DNA of 64,000 nucleotides, from the NCBI GenBank assembly GCA_021555075.1, contig JAKGBX010000003.1:186001-250000 (forward strand), in the 5' to 3' direction. Of this stretch, positions 44,091 through 52,478 are shown one piece after another (position 1 is the first letter of the stretch; each line of letters begins with the position of its first letter). The DNA comes from Rhodobacteraceae bacterium LMO-JJ12. Lineage in GTDB: Bacteria > Pseudomonadota > Alphaproteobacteria > Rhodobacterales > Rhodobacteraceae. Both the position numbers and the translations under genes were made by a program. The notes beneath the pieces were generated by a model, which saw nothing but the letters and a program-made list of their open reading frames with translations, was not told the DNA's origin and did not search any database.

Positions 44091-44852
44091 ATGAACAGAC
44101 ATCGAATGATTCTCGAACACGCACAATCCAAAGGACGAGTAAGCGTCGATACACTCGCCGACGCCCTCAAGGTCTCGCCCCATACAATCAGGCGGGACAT
44201 CAAAGCGTTGTGCGAACAAGGAAAACTACGCAGGTTTCACGGCGGCGCCGAGTTTGTTGAGGACGCGTCAAACCTGCCCTATTCGGTGCGTACATCCCTT
44301 AACATCGCGGCGAAAAGGCAGGTTGCAAGTCGGGCGGCGCACCTCATTCCAGACAGGGCAACATTGTTCTTTTCAATCGGAACCACTCCCGCCCTTGTCG
44401 CCAGAGCATTGACGGGCCGCACAGGCCTCACCGTCATTACAAATAATCTGAATGTTGCGATGATTTTATCCGAAGCGTCTGATGTACGAATTATCCTGCC
44501 CGGTGGCGAATTGCGGTTGCCAGATAGTGACATCCTCGGAGAACAGGCGTTGGCCCTCGTCGAGGGATACCGTGCCGATTATGCGATCTACGGCGTGGGC
44601 GGGATTGACGCCGATGGCAGCTTGCTCGACTTCCACGAGGCCGAAGTGCGCATCCGGCAAACAATGCACGCGAATGCACACCAAAGTGTACTTGTTGCCG
44701 ATGCTACGAAGTTTGGCCGCCGTGCCGCGGCATTCGGCGGAAACCTCGCCGATGTTTCCCATTTCGTAACCAACGCGCGCCCTGCCGATAATTTCGGTCC
44801 CCTTCTTGACGTGCTGGATGGCCGCCTGATTGTCGCCGGAGAACCGATATGA
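44091..44852 (+). CDS. DeoR-family transcriptional regulator of the ABC operon
   Basis: 253 residues from the ATG at 44091 after AGGAGCCCAC; the longer upstream frame is not used. The N-terminal DeoR helix-turn-helix is clear (RVSVDTLADALKVSPHTIRR). The DeoRC sugar-phosphate isomerase-like domain has FSIGTTPALVA, TVITNNLNVA, LPGGELR and ADATKFGRRA. DeoR proteins are usually repressors released by phosphorylated sugars or glycerol-3-phosphate. The stop overlaps the ABC ATPase start by ATGA, so it regulates its own operon. Confidence 0.92.
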   Translation: MNRHRMILEHAQSKGRVSVDTLADALKVSPHTIRRDIKALCEQGKLRRFHGGAEFVEDASNLPYSVRTSLNIAAKRQVASRAAHLIPDRATLFFSIGTTPALVARALTGRTGLTVITNNLNVAMILSEASDVRIILPGGELRLPDSDILGEQALALVEGYRADYAIYGVGGIDADGSLLDFHEAEVRIRQTMHANAHQSVLVADATKFGRRAAAFGGNLADVSHFVTNARPADNFGPLLDVLDGRLIVAGEPI

Positions 44853-45868
44853 GCTTTTTGTCGCTTGAGGGCATCACACGTCAATGGGACGATCAAGGTG
44901 GCGTCGTCGGCATTGACCTAACGCTGACCAAAGGCGCGTTTTTGTCTATCCTCGGCCCCTCCGGCTGCGGCAAGTCCACCCTGTTGCGCTTGATCGCAGG
45001 GTTGGAACATCCCGAAGCGGGCAGGATCTTGATCGATGAGCGCGATGTAACCGCGCTGCCCCCCGCACAGCGCAACCTGTCGATGGTGTTTCAGTCATAC
45101 GCATTGTTCCCTCACCTGAGCGTTGCCGAAAACATTTTGTTTGGCCTCAAAGTCCGCAGAATTGATAAGACCGAGCGTAACACAAGGCTTGCCGAAGTTC
45201 TGGAGATGACAGGCCTAACAGGGCTTGAGCGGCGCAAGCCTTCCGCGCTTTCGGGCGGGCAACGTCAACGTGTTGCCCTTGCCCGCGCAGCCGTTGCGCG
45301 AAAGCCGCTTTGTCTGATGGATGAACCGCTCTCGAACCTCGATGCTAAACTGCGCAACTCTGTGCGGCGCGACGTTCGCACGCTGTCGCGCAAACTCGGC
45401 CTTACGGTTGTTTATGTCACCCACGATCAAGGCGAAGCGATGAGTTTGTCGGACAAGGTCATTTTGATGAACAACAGCCGGATTGAACAGGTAGGCACAC
45501 CCGCCGAACTTTACACCCGACCCGCTACAACCTTTGCCGCACAGTTCATTGGTGAGCCGCCTATGTCGCTGATCGACGGGGCCGCTTTGGGATATGACGG
45601 TGGGTACACAGTCGGGATACGCCCCGAAGCTGTCAAAGTTGTCCCCTCGGGTCACGGCCATCTAAACGTTGTTGTCGACGATTTCGAATTTATGGGCAGT
45701 GAGACGCAACTTGCCCTAAGCCATCCGGCCACCAAAGGACTGGCCGCGATTACGAACGACGATGCCCACTTTGAATTAGGGCATAAGATCGGCGTTCAAC
45801 TCCCGCAAGAAAGCAGGCTCCTTTTCAATGCCGTCACCGGTAAAATTGAAAAGGAACCCCAGAAGTAA
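44849..45868 (+). CDS. ABC importer ATP-binding protein (UgpC/MalK-like)
   Basis: 339 residues: Walker A GPSGCGKSTLLR near 35, Q-loop MVFQSYALFPH, signature LSGGQRQRVALARA near 135, Walker B LCLMDEPLSNLDAKLR, H-loop YVTHDQGEAMSLSD, and a C-terminal TOBE domain (residues about 240-339, VGIRPEAVKVV). This is the carbohydrate (CUT1) type that powers import of sugars or glycerol-3-phosphate. Confidence 0.93.
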   Translation: MSFLSLEGITRQWDDQGGVVGIDLTLTKGAFLSILGPSGCGKSTLLRLIAGLEHPEAGRILIDERDVTALPPAQRNLSMVFQSYALFPHLSVAENILFGLKVRRIDKTERNTRLAEVLEMTGLTGLERRKPSALSGGQRQRVALARAAVARKPLCLMDEPLSNLDAKLRNSVRRDVRTLSRKLGLTVVYVTHDQGEAMSLSDKVILMNNSRIEQVGTPAELYTRPATTFAAQFIGEPPMSLIDGAALGYDGGYTVGIRPEAVKVVPSGHGHLNVVVDDFEFMGSETQLALSHPATKGLAAITNDDAHFELGHKIGVQLPQESRLLFNAVTGKIEKEPQK

Positions 45869-45966
45869 CCACAAAGAATCCTATGGCGCGTATTCGCCAA
45901 AATCCTGCGCCATCGGCTGGCCGTAAGGCTCCATCTCCAACCAAACTTGTCAAAGAGGACATTAAA

Positions 45967-47229
45967 ATGACCCGAATTACGACTGTAGCTGCGTTCTTGG
46001 CCGCTTCAACGGCGCTCGTCAACCCGGCGACTGCCGAAACCGAGTTGACCATGTATTACCCCATCGCCGTTGGCGGTGCCTTGACCGAAGTCGTTGACGG
46101 TATTGTCGCCAAATTCGAAGCGCAAAACCCAGACGTTTCAGTGAACGCGATCTATGCCGGCAATTATGACGATGCCCGCATCAAAGCACTTGCCGCCCTT
46201 GACGCAGGCGAGCCTGCGCATCTTGCTGTCATGTTCTCCATCGATGCCTATGACCTGCTTGAGCAAGAACATATTGTTGCGTTTGACGACCTGATCGAGG
46301 GCGAAGAAGACACCAGATGGCTCAACAGCTTTTATCCCGCTTTGATGGCCAACGGCCAAGTTGAAGGCAAAACATGGGGCGTGCCGTTCCAGCGCTCAAC
46401 AATCGTTGCCTATTACAACAAGGACATGTTCCGCGCCGCAGGTCTGGACCCTGAAAAAGCCCCAACAACCTGGGACGAAATGGTATCCATGGGCAAGGCG
46501 CTGACCAATGACGACCATTATGGTATAATGATCCCCTCGACGGGTTATCCTTACTGGATGTTCCAAGCACTGGCGATCCAGAACGACAAGGAATTGATGT
46601 CGAACGATGGGGTCACAACCTATTTCAACGACCCAGTCGCAATTGAAACCTTGGAATTCTGGAAATCCCTAAGCACAGAGCACAAGATCATGCCCGAAGG
46701 CACGGTTGAATGGGGCACATTGCGTCAGGCATTCCTTGAATCCAAGACGGCTATGATGTGGCATTCTACCGGCAATTTGACCGCTGTAAAAAACGCGGCG
46801 GAGTTTGATTTTGGCGTGGCCATGTTACCTGCAAACAAACGTCTTGGTTCGCCCACGGGGGGCGGCAACTTCTATGTATTTAAGAACGCCAGTGACGAAG
46901 AACAGCAAGCCGCCCTTGATCTGATCCAGTTCATGACAGCGCCCGAGCAAGCGGCCGAATGGTCGATCTCGACCGGCTACATGGGAGTTTCTCCTGCGGC
47001 ATACGAAACCGATGCACTGAAATCCTATGTTGAGGACTTCAAACCGGCTTTGGTTGCCCGTGACCAGCTTGAACATGCCGTTGCTGAATTCTCAACATTC
47101 GAGACCGCACGCGTGCGGGACGGCCTGAATGGCGCGATCCAATCGGTTCTGACGGGTGATAAGACTGCTGAAGAAGCATTGAACGATGCCCAAGGCGCAG
47201 CCGAACGTCTACTGCGCCCTTACAAATAA
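45967..47229 (+). CDS. ABC substrate-binding protein, glycerol-3-phosphate (UgpB)-like
   Basis: 420 residues from the ATG at 45967 after AGAGGAC; the open frame upstream is not used. A signal peptide (MTRITTVAAFLAASTALVNP) ends near ATAETE. The mature start ELTMYYPIAVGGALTEVVDG and NAIYAGNYDDARIKAL resemble UgpB, where the GGAL and Y-x-G-x-Y segments contact the ligand. WGVPFQRSTIVAYYNKDMF is the usual hinge region. Glycerol-3-phosphate or a glycerophosphodiester is the best guess for the ligand; other polyol phosphates are possible. Confidence 0.88.
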   Translation: MTRITTVAAFLAASTALVNPATAETELTMYYPIAVGGALTEVVDGIVAKFEAQNPDVSVNAIYAGNYDDARIKALAALDAGEPAHLAVMFSIDAYDLLEQEHIVAFDDLIEGEEDTRWLNSFYPALMANGQVEGKTWGVPFQRSTIVAYYNKDMFRAAGLDPEKAPTTWDEMVSMGKALTNDDHYGIMIPSTGYPYWMFQALAIQNDKELMSNDGVTTYFNDPVAIETLEFWKSLSTEHKIMPEGTVEWGTLRQAFLESKTAMMWHSTGNLTAVKNAAEFDFGVAMLPANKRLGSPTGGGNFYVFKNASDEEQQAALDLIQFMTAPEQAAEWSISTGYMGVSPAAYETDALKSYVEDFKPALVARDQLEHAVAEFSTFETARVRDGLNGAIQSVLTGDKTAEEALNDAQGAAERLLRPYK

Positions 47230-47286
47230 GTCATAAAGCAGGGCTGGCCTAACCGGGCTGGCCCCATTCTTTAACCGGAGAACGGC

Positions 47287-48180
47287 ATGACAGACCACTT
47301 TGCATTACAGCGCCGACGCCGTGCCATAAATGGCTGGTTGTTGCTGGCACCCTCGTTGGTCATGCTATCCGTCTTCGCCCTTTATCCCTCCGTCGCCACG
47401 GTGTTCACCTCGCTCTGGTCACGCGGCACACGGCGCAGCCCGTCGGAATTTGTCGGGCTTGAGAATTACCGCCATATGTTCGACGATCCCGGCTTCTGGC
47501 TCGTTGTGCAGAACAACTTGTTTTATGCAGGTTTAACCATTCCCGTTTCTATTGGTATGGCCTTGACAATGGCGCTTTGGGCGAATGCCACACTTCCGGC
47601 GCGCGGCTTTGTGCGAACCGCCTATTTCACCCCCACCGTTCTGCCGATGATCGCGGCGGCAAACCTTTGGCTGTTCTTTTATACGCCCAGCTTTGGTATC
47701 CTGAACCAGATCGCGGGTCTATTCGGGGCCGATCCGGTGAACTGGCTTGGCCAGCCAAGCACCGCGCTTTGGGCCATTTGTGTAGTGACCATCTGGAAAG
47801 AGTCCGGTTTCTTCATGATCTTCTATCTGGCGGCCCTGCAAACCATCCCGCCCGATTTGAAAGAGGCCGCAGACATCGAGGGCGCATCGCGCTGGACCTA
47901 CACCCGCTGCATCGCGCTGCCGCTGTTGATGCCAACCACCTTGTTCATACTGGTTAATGCGATGATCAACTCGGTCAAGCTGATCGACCACTTGTTTATC
48001 CTGACCAAAGGCGGGCCTTCCGACAGTTCCAAACTGATCCTTTATTATATCTGGGAACATGCCTTTGCCTACTTCGACCGCCCCACAGCGGCGGCAATGA
48101 CGGCGCTGGTCCTCGCGGTTCTTGGCATCCTCGCTGCGCTTCAGTTTGCTATCTTTGACAAAAAGGCCCACTACCGATGA
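47287..48180 (+). CDS. ABC importer permease (UgpA-like)
   Basis: 297 residues with six membrane segments beginning NGWLLLAPSLVMLSVFALYP. The EAA loop that docks the ATPase is EAADIEGASRWTYTRCIALPLL near residues 197-218. It is the first inner-membrane channel subunit. The stop overlaps the second permease by ATGA. Confidence 0.92.
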   Translation: MTDHFALQRRRRAINGWLLLAPSLVMLSVFALYPSVATVFTSLWSRGTRRSPSEFVGLENYRHMFDDPGFWLVVQNNLFYAGLTIPVSIGMALTMALWANATLPARGFVRTAYFTPTVLPMIAAANLWLFFYTPSFGILNQIAGLFGADPVNWLGQPSTALWAICVVTIWKESGFFMIFYLAALQTIPPDLKEAADIEGASRWTYTRCIALPLLMPTTLFILVNAMINSVKLIDHLFILTKGGPSDSSKLILYYIWEHAFAYFDRPTAAAMTALVLAVLGILAALQFAIFDKKAHYR

Positions 48181-48977
48181 GCCGTAAATTCGAAGCCGCG
48201 TTGGCCATTGTGCTGGCCATCCTGTGGATATCCCCCCTGATATTTGCCTTTTGGGCAGGCTTTCACACCGTAACTGATGCGGTAAATTTTCGGCTGACCG
48301 CCCCTTTAACGCTCGATAACTTCCGAACTGCTTGGGATGGCGCACCTTGGTTGCGTTATTTTCTTAACACCTTTATTTTGGTGACGCTGATCCTGATCGG
48401 GCAATTCATCCTTTGCACACTTGCCGGTTTTGCCTTTGCTCAAATCGGCTTCAAAGGGCGCGACACGGTGTTTGTCCTTGTCTTGCTGCAACTGTTTATT
48501 CTGCCCGAAGTTTTGATTGTCGAGAACTACCGCGTTGCCGCCTCACTGGGGCTGATTGATACGCTGATGGGTATCGGGGCGCCCTATATGGCCTCAGCAT
48601 TCGGGATATTCCTGATGCGGCAGACCTTCAAATCTGTTCCCAAAGACCTGGATGAGGCTGCACGCATTGAGGGCTGTTCCACGCTTGGTGTCCTTTGGCG
48701 CGTGTATGTGCCAGCCGCGCGTCCGACCTATCTGGCTTACGCGCTGGTTTCGATCTCTACTCACTGGAACAACTTCTTGTGGCCGTTGATCGTGACCAAC
48801 TCTGATAACGCCCGGCCTTTGACCGTGGGTCTTTCGCTGTTTGGCGCGCCTGAAAACGGGGTTGATATCTCGATCATTTCCGCCGCGACGATCATGATGA
48901 TTGCACCTCTGCTGATCGGGTTCCTGATCTTTCAACGCCAGTTTGTGCAGGCGTTTTTGACCGCTGGTGTAAAATGA
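48177..48977 (+). CDS. ABC importer permease (UgpE-like)
   Basis: 266 residues with six membrane segments starting FEAALAIVLAILWISPLIFA. The EAA loop is EAARIEGCSTLGVLWRVYVP near residues 160-180. The last gene of the DeoR-ABC operon. No UgpQ phosphodiesterase or dehydrogenase follows, so breakdown of the substrate must be encoded elsewhere. Confidence 0.92.
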   Translation: MSRKFEAALAIVLAILWISPLIFAFWAGFHTVTDAVNFRLTAPLTLDNFRTAWDGAPWLRYFLNTFILVTLILIGQFILCTLAGFAFAQIGFKGRDTVFVLVLLQLFILPEVLIVENYRVAASLGLIDTLMGIGAPYMASAFGIFLMRQTFKSVPKDLDEAARIEGCSTLGVLWRVYVPAARPTYLAYALVSISTHWNNFLWPLIVTNSDNARPLTVGLSLFGAPENGVDISIISAATIMMIAPLLIGFLIFQRQFVQAFLTAGVK

Positions 48978-49108
48978 CCTCTCCACTTTCAGTTGATACC
49001 GTTTTTGACAGATAAACGCGTATTTTCAGTTGCGGTGAAGGTCCGCTATGACAAGCTGTATTCCAGTATCCAAGATGGTCGCGGGATGGCAGCTTTGGGC
49101 CGTTCGCG

Positions 49109-50773
49109 TCATTCCCGGAGTCGAAAGACGCCGAGGCTTTCGCCGTTCAGGTGTTCGATCTGCAGTGCCATTCCTGCTTCCGGGGGAACTTCGAGAAATT
49201 CGACAAGTGAGACCGAGCCGGCCGACTGGTTCTCGGTCACCGGGTAAACCACGAATGTGTCGCCATCCCAATGCCGCATTGGCAGCTCCCGGTTGCCCGG
49301 CCCCAGTTTCAGAACAAGCGGCCCGTTGGTCATAGCAATCGACACGGGACCGAAATACGCATTGTCATAGATGCCGACATAACGGTCAACCGGCCCCGCC
49401 GGGGCGGGGTCAGCGGGCGGCTCTGCGCCCACGAGATGCCCCACCGGCGCCGAAAGTGGCGCCATGAGCGGGGCATAGGCAGCCAGCCAGTCGCGGCTGT
49501 CGGCCCCGAGTTCCGCCCGGTCGAGGAAGCTCGCCGTAACAGCTTCGGCGGCGCCGACGGGGGGCGCACTGGTCAATACCACGATGCCCAGATCGAGGTC
49601 GGGCACCATCGCAACACTGGTCGACGCCCCAAGCGCGAAAGCGCCGGAATGACTGAGCATGACGCGCCCTGACAGCCGCGTGTCGACATTGAAGCCGAAA
49701 CCGTATGCACCTGGCCGGGCTGAGATGTCCATCGGCGCCCCCCGGATCATCTGCGCGGACAGGGCCGGCAAGAGCGCCTCCTCGGAGACCACGCGTGACC
49801 CCTCTGCCATGCCACGGCCCAGCACCATCGCCATCCAGCGAGCCATGTCCTGCGCGTTGGAGCTGACACCGCCAGCCGGGCTTTGCGCATCCGGCTGGCG
49901 TGTGTCGGCCACCGCATATCCATCCCCAACTGCGACATGGCTTGAGGCGCGGTTGTCGCGCGCCATGTAGTCGGCGTGTTTCGAGCTGGTCGATGTCATG
50001 CCCAGCGGCGAATAGAGCGCGGTTTCCGACAGGGTGGCCCAATCCATGCCTGCCGCCGCCGCCACGGCCCCGGCTGCGGCGGTCAGTCCAAAGTTGGTAT
50101 AGGCGTACTTCGTCCGAAACGCGCCTTTCGGCAGTAGCGCAAGCCGCTCCAGCACCGCGCGACGGTCAAAGCCGATATCCTCAAGATCGTCACCGGCGTG
50201 GTCCGGCAGGCCGGAGCGATGCGCGTAGAGATCGCCAATGGTGACATGATCGCTGATCCAAGGATCGCCCATATCGAACCAGGGCAGGAAATCGCGCACC
50301 GGGCTATCCCACTGCACGCGACCGGCATCCACCTGCGTCGCGACGACCGTGGCACCGACCGGTTTTGAAAGCGAGGCCAGCAGGAAGACCGTATCGGCAT
50401 CGACGCGCTCCGGGCGCCCAGCGGCACGGATGCCGAAACCCCGAGCATAAATGGTGCGTCCGTCGTGGACGACGGCAATAGCCAGTCCCGGAATGCCGGT
50501 GTGTGTCAGGACATTCTGACCGAGATCATCCAGCGTCGAGACCGCTGTCATGATCCGTTCCTTTGGCACGGACAGTAGCACCGCCATGGGCGGCGCGGTC
50601 ATCGGATCGGGCAAGGCGAGGGCGGGCAGGGAGCTGTCCATATCTGCCGCACATGGCGACGCCCCGGCAAGTAGGCCGACCGATAACAGCGCGCCGCCAA
50701 GCAGCCTGTGACCTGCACCTCGCCCTGACTGTGGCTGGGCAGATGCGGCCGACAATTCCAAACGATTTTTCAA
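49109..50773 (-). CDS. Secreted serine hydrolase, beta-lactamase family (4)
   Basis: 554 residues from a TTG at 50773, chosen because AAGGAAA lies at the right distance and the signal peptide (RLLGGALLSVGLLAGASPCAA) needs it. The motifs are S-x-x-K as SLSK in LASLSKPV, Y-T-N in YAYTNFG, and HSG in LSHSGAFALG. The C-terminal part (residues about 450-554) is a beta-rich lipocalin-like domain found in longer members (RYVGIYDNAYFGPV). It is monocistronic and convergent with the ABC operon. A distant relative of the three in the 17-26 kb cluster. Confidence 0.87.
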   Translation of the reverse strand: MKNRLELSAASAQPQSGRGAGHRLLGGALLSVGLLAGASPCAADMDSSLPALALPDPMTAPPMAVLLSVPKERIMTAVSTLDDLGQNVLTHTGIPGLAIAVVHDGRTIYARGFGIRAAGRPERVDADTVFLLASLSKPVGATVVATQVDAGRVQWDSPVRDFLPWFDMGDPWISDHVTIGDLYAHRSGLPDHAGDDLEDIGFDRRAVLERLALLPKGAFRTKYAYTNFGLTAAAGAVAAAAGMDWATLSETALYSPLGMTSTSSKHADYMARDNRASSHVAVGDGYAVADTRQPDAQSPAGGVSSNAQDMARWMAMVLGRGMAEGSRVVSEEALLPALSAQMIRGAPMDISARPGAYGFGFNVDTRLSGRVMLSHSGAFALGASTSVAMVPDLDLGIVVLTSAPPVGAAEAVTASFLDRAELGADSRDWLAAYAPLMAPLSAPVGHLVGAEPPADPAPAGPVDRYVGIYDNAYFGPVSIAMTNGPLVLKLGPGNRELPMRHWDGDTFVVYPVTENQSAGSVSLVEFLEVPPEAGMALQIEHLNGESLGVFRLRE

Positions 50774-51481
50774 ATGTCGTTTCCTTGGTCTGGACGCAGC
50801 CTATTTGAAAACAGGCTCACGCATTCTGACAGAAGTCCGACGGATTGAAAGGGTCGGGTGACAGCAAGGTTAGGAGGGCTTTGCATGACCGGCAATGCTG
50901 GCAGATTCCGCTGCGGAATGGGTGCCATTCGTCCCTCGTGGCGGACCGTGCTGCCACCTTTTTATCTCGATCTTGAGGGTATTTGGGCAGTCGTTCCAAA
51001 TTTCGGATTGATGCTCATTCGGTTCGTCACTTCACAGACCGCGAGAAGAAAATGGGCCTGCCAGCCAGTTTTTACTTCGTCTTACGGACAGGTAGCCAAT
51101 CTCCTCATTGAGGTCAGAAATCAGGTGCTTGGCTGCTGCCGGATTTGGAAATTATCGCAATTGTCCCAAAATCGGCCGTGTTCTGAAGTTCGGGGCGGGA
51201 AGTCCGCAAACGACTGAATTAATTTCGATATTCTTCAATTGGACCGTGGCTGTGCCAGCGGCCCGGCGCACTCGACGACAGAAATCAGCATGACGTAGCG
51301 TCAAGCGATTTCTGCCGTGAGAACAACGAGCGCAAATTCTGAAAACGAACCGGTTACCCGCCTGCGTGCTGGCACCGGCTTTTTGCAAACCATCCGTTCG
51401 GAGGACCTCAGAATGACCAATGAAAACCTCGAGATGCGTAGCTACGCATCAAGCGCAACACAGTTTCAGGGAGCATAGATC
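50774..51481. other. Intergenic with degenerate repeats and tniB-2 leader
   Basis: About 710 bp. From about 50930 to 51200 there are words like those in the other gaps (GCCATTCGTCCCTCGTGGCG, GCGGGAAGTCCGCAAACGAC). From 51308 the conserved tniB leader begins. No gene is supported. Confidence 0.4.
51308..51356 (+). promoter_or_regulatory. Conserved leader upstream of tniB, copy 2
   Basis: ATTTCTGCCGTGAGAACAAC, GAGCGCAAATTCTG and AACCGGTTA align with 9583-9634. The GC-rich hairpin-prone stretch CGTGCTGGCACCGG and TTTTTGC follow at about 51363-51386 and could form an attenuator. Confidence 0.45.
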
Positions 51482-52379
51482 ATGAACGCCACTACCAGTG
51501 TCGCTGCGCAAATCCAAAAGCTGCGCAAGATCCATGTTCCAACCGAGCGCGACAGTGAGCTCAGGAAGCACCTCTATCGCTTGTTCGAAGTCGATGACGA
51601 CGGGGGAATGACCTCAGTGCCTTGTCGCTACACGGCGGGACAGGAAACCCGTGGAATTATTCTCATCGAAGAACCCGGCGGGGGCAAGACGACCGCCGTC
51701 CGCACGATTCTCGGTGAATCAAAATTCCTGGCGCAGAATCCCGAAACTGGCGAGCCGCGCTACCTTGAGATCCAGGTGCCGAGCCCCGCGACTTTGAAAA
51801 GCGTTGGTTTGGCGATCCTTGCGGCCTTGGGTGTGGAGCATGTCGGGTCCAGGGCGAAAGTATGGGAGATCTGGGAAGCCGTGAAACAGCGGCTCACGGC
51901 TGCCGGGATCAGTGTCCTTTGGTTGGATGAAGCGCAGGATCTCATCATGGCGCGGTCGGCCAATGACACCGAAAGTTCGCTGCGCATGATCAAGTCCCTG
52001 ATGCAGGGCGACAATGCGGCCATTCCGATTCTGAGTGGGACACGGCGTCTGGCAGAGGTCGCCGCATTCGATCCTCAAGTTTCGCGGTGCTTTACCAAGA
52101 TCATGCCGTCAAATCTGCAGCATGGCGTTGACGAAACTGGGCTGATCTCTCTGGTCGAACACTATTGCGAAGAGGCCGCAATCAAGGCGCGCGTCGATGC
52201 CGACGTGATGGCGCGCTTGATTACCGCCAGCCGTCACCGCTTTGGGCGTGGCATCGACACGATCATCAATGCCATCGAATATGCGCTGTGGGGGGGGCGA
52301 CAAAATCCTCACCGTCGATCATTTTGCCGAAGCATGGGCGATGCAGGAAGGCTGCGATCCCAGTGCTAATGTCTTTTGA
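51482..52379 (+). pseudogene. tniB: TniB/TnsC-family ATPase, copy 2, frameshifted in a G8 run
   Basis: An AAA+ ATPase with Walker A in IEEPGGGKTTAVRT and Walker B in VLWLDEAQDLI, collinear with copy 1. Near the end a run of eight G (52290-52297) throws the frame into HRRSFCRSMGDAG. With seven G it reads ALWGGDKILTVDHFAEAWAM and ends GCDPSANVF at 52379, matching copy 1 (QHFAEAWGLEEG). Only about 30 C-terminal residues are affected. A homopolymer sequencing error, a real mutation or slippage are all possible. Confidence 0.85.
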
Positions 52380-52478
52380 GCGAACACTGGCTTTCGATTC
52401 CGCTCGATGCAGGAGCCGAAGAATACGACGAGGCGCGTACAAAACGGCAGAAGAAAAAGCTGGAGAGGGTCTGAGATC

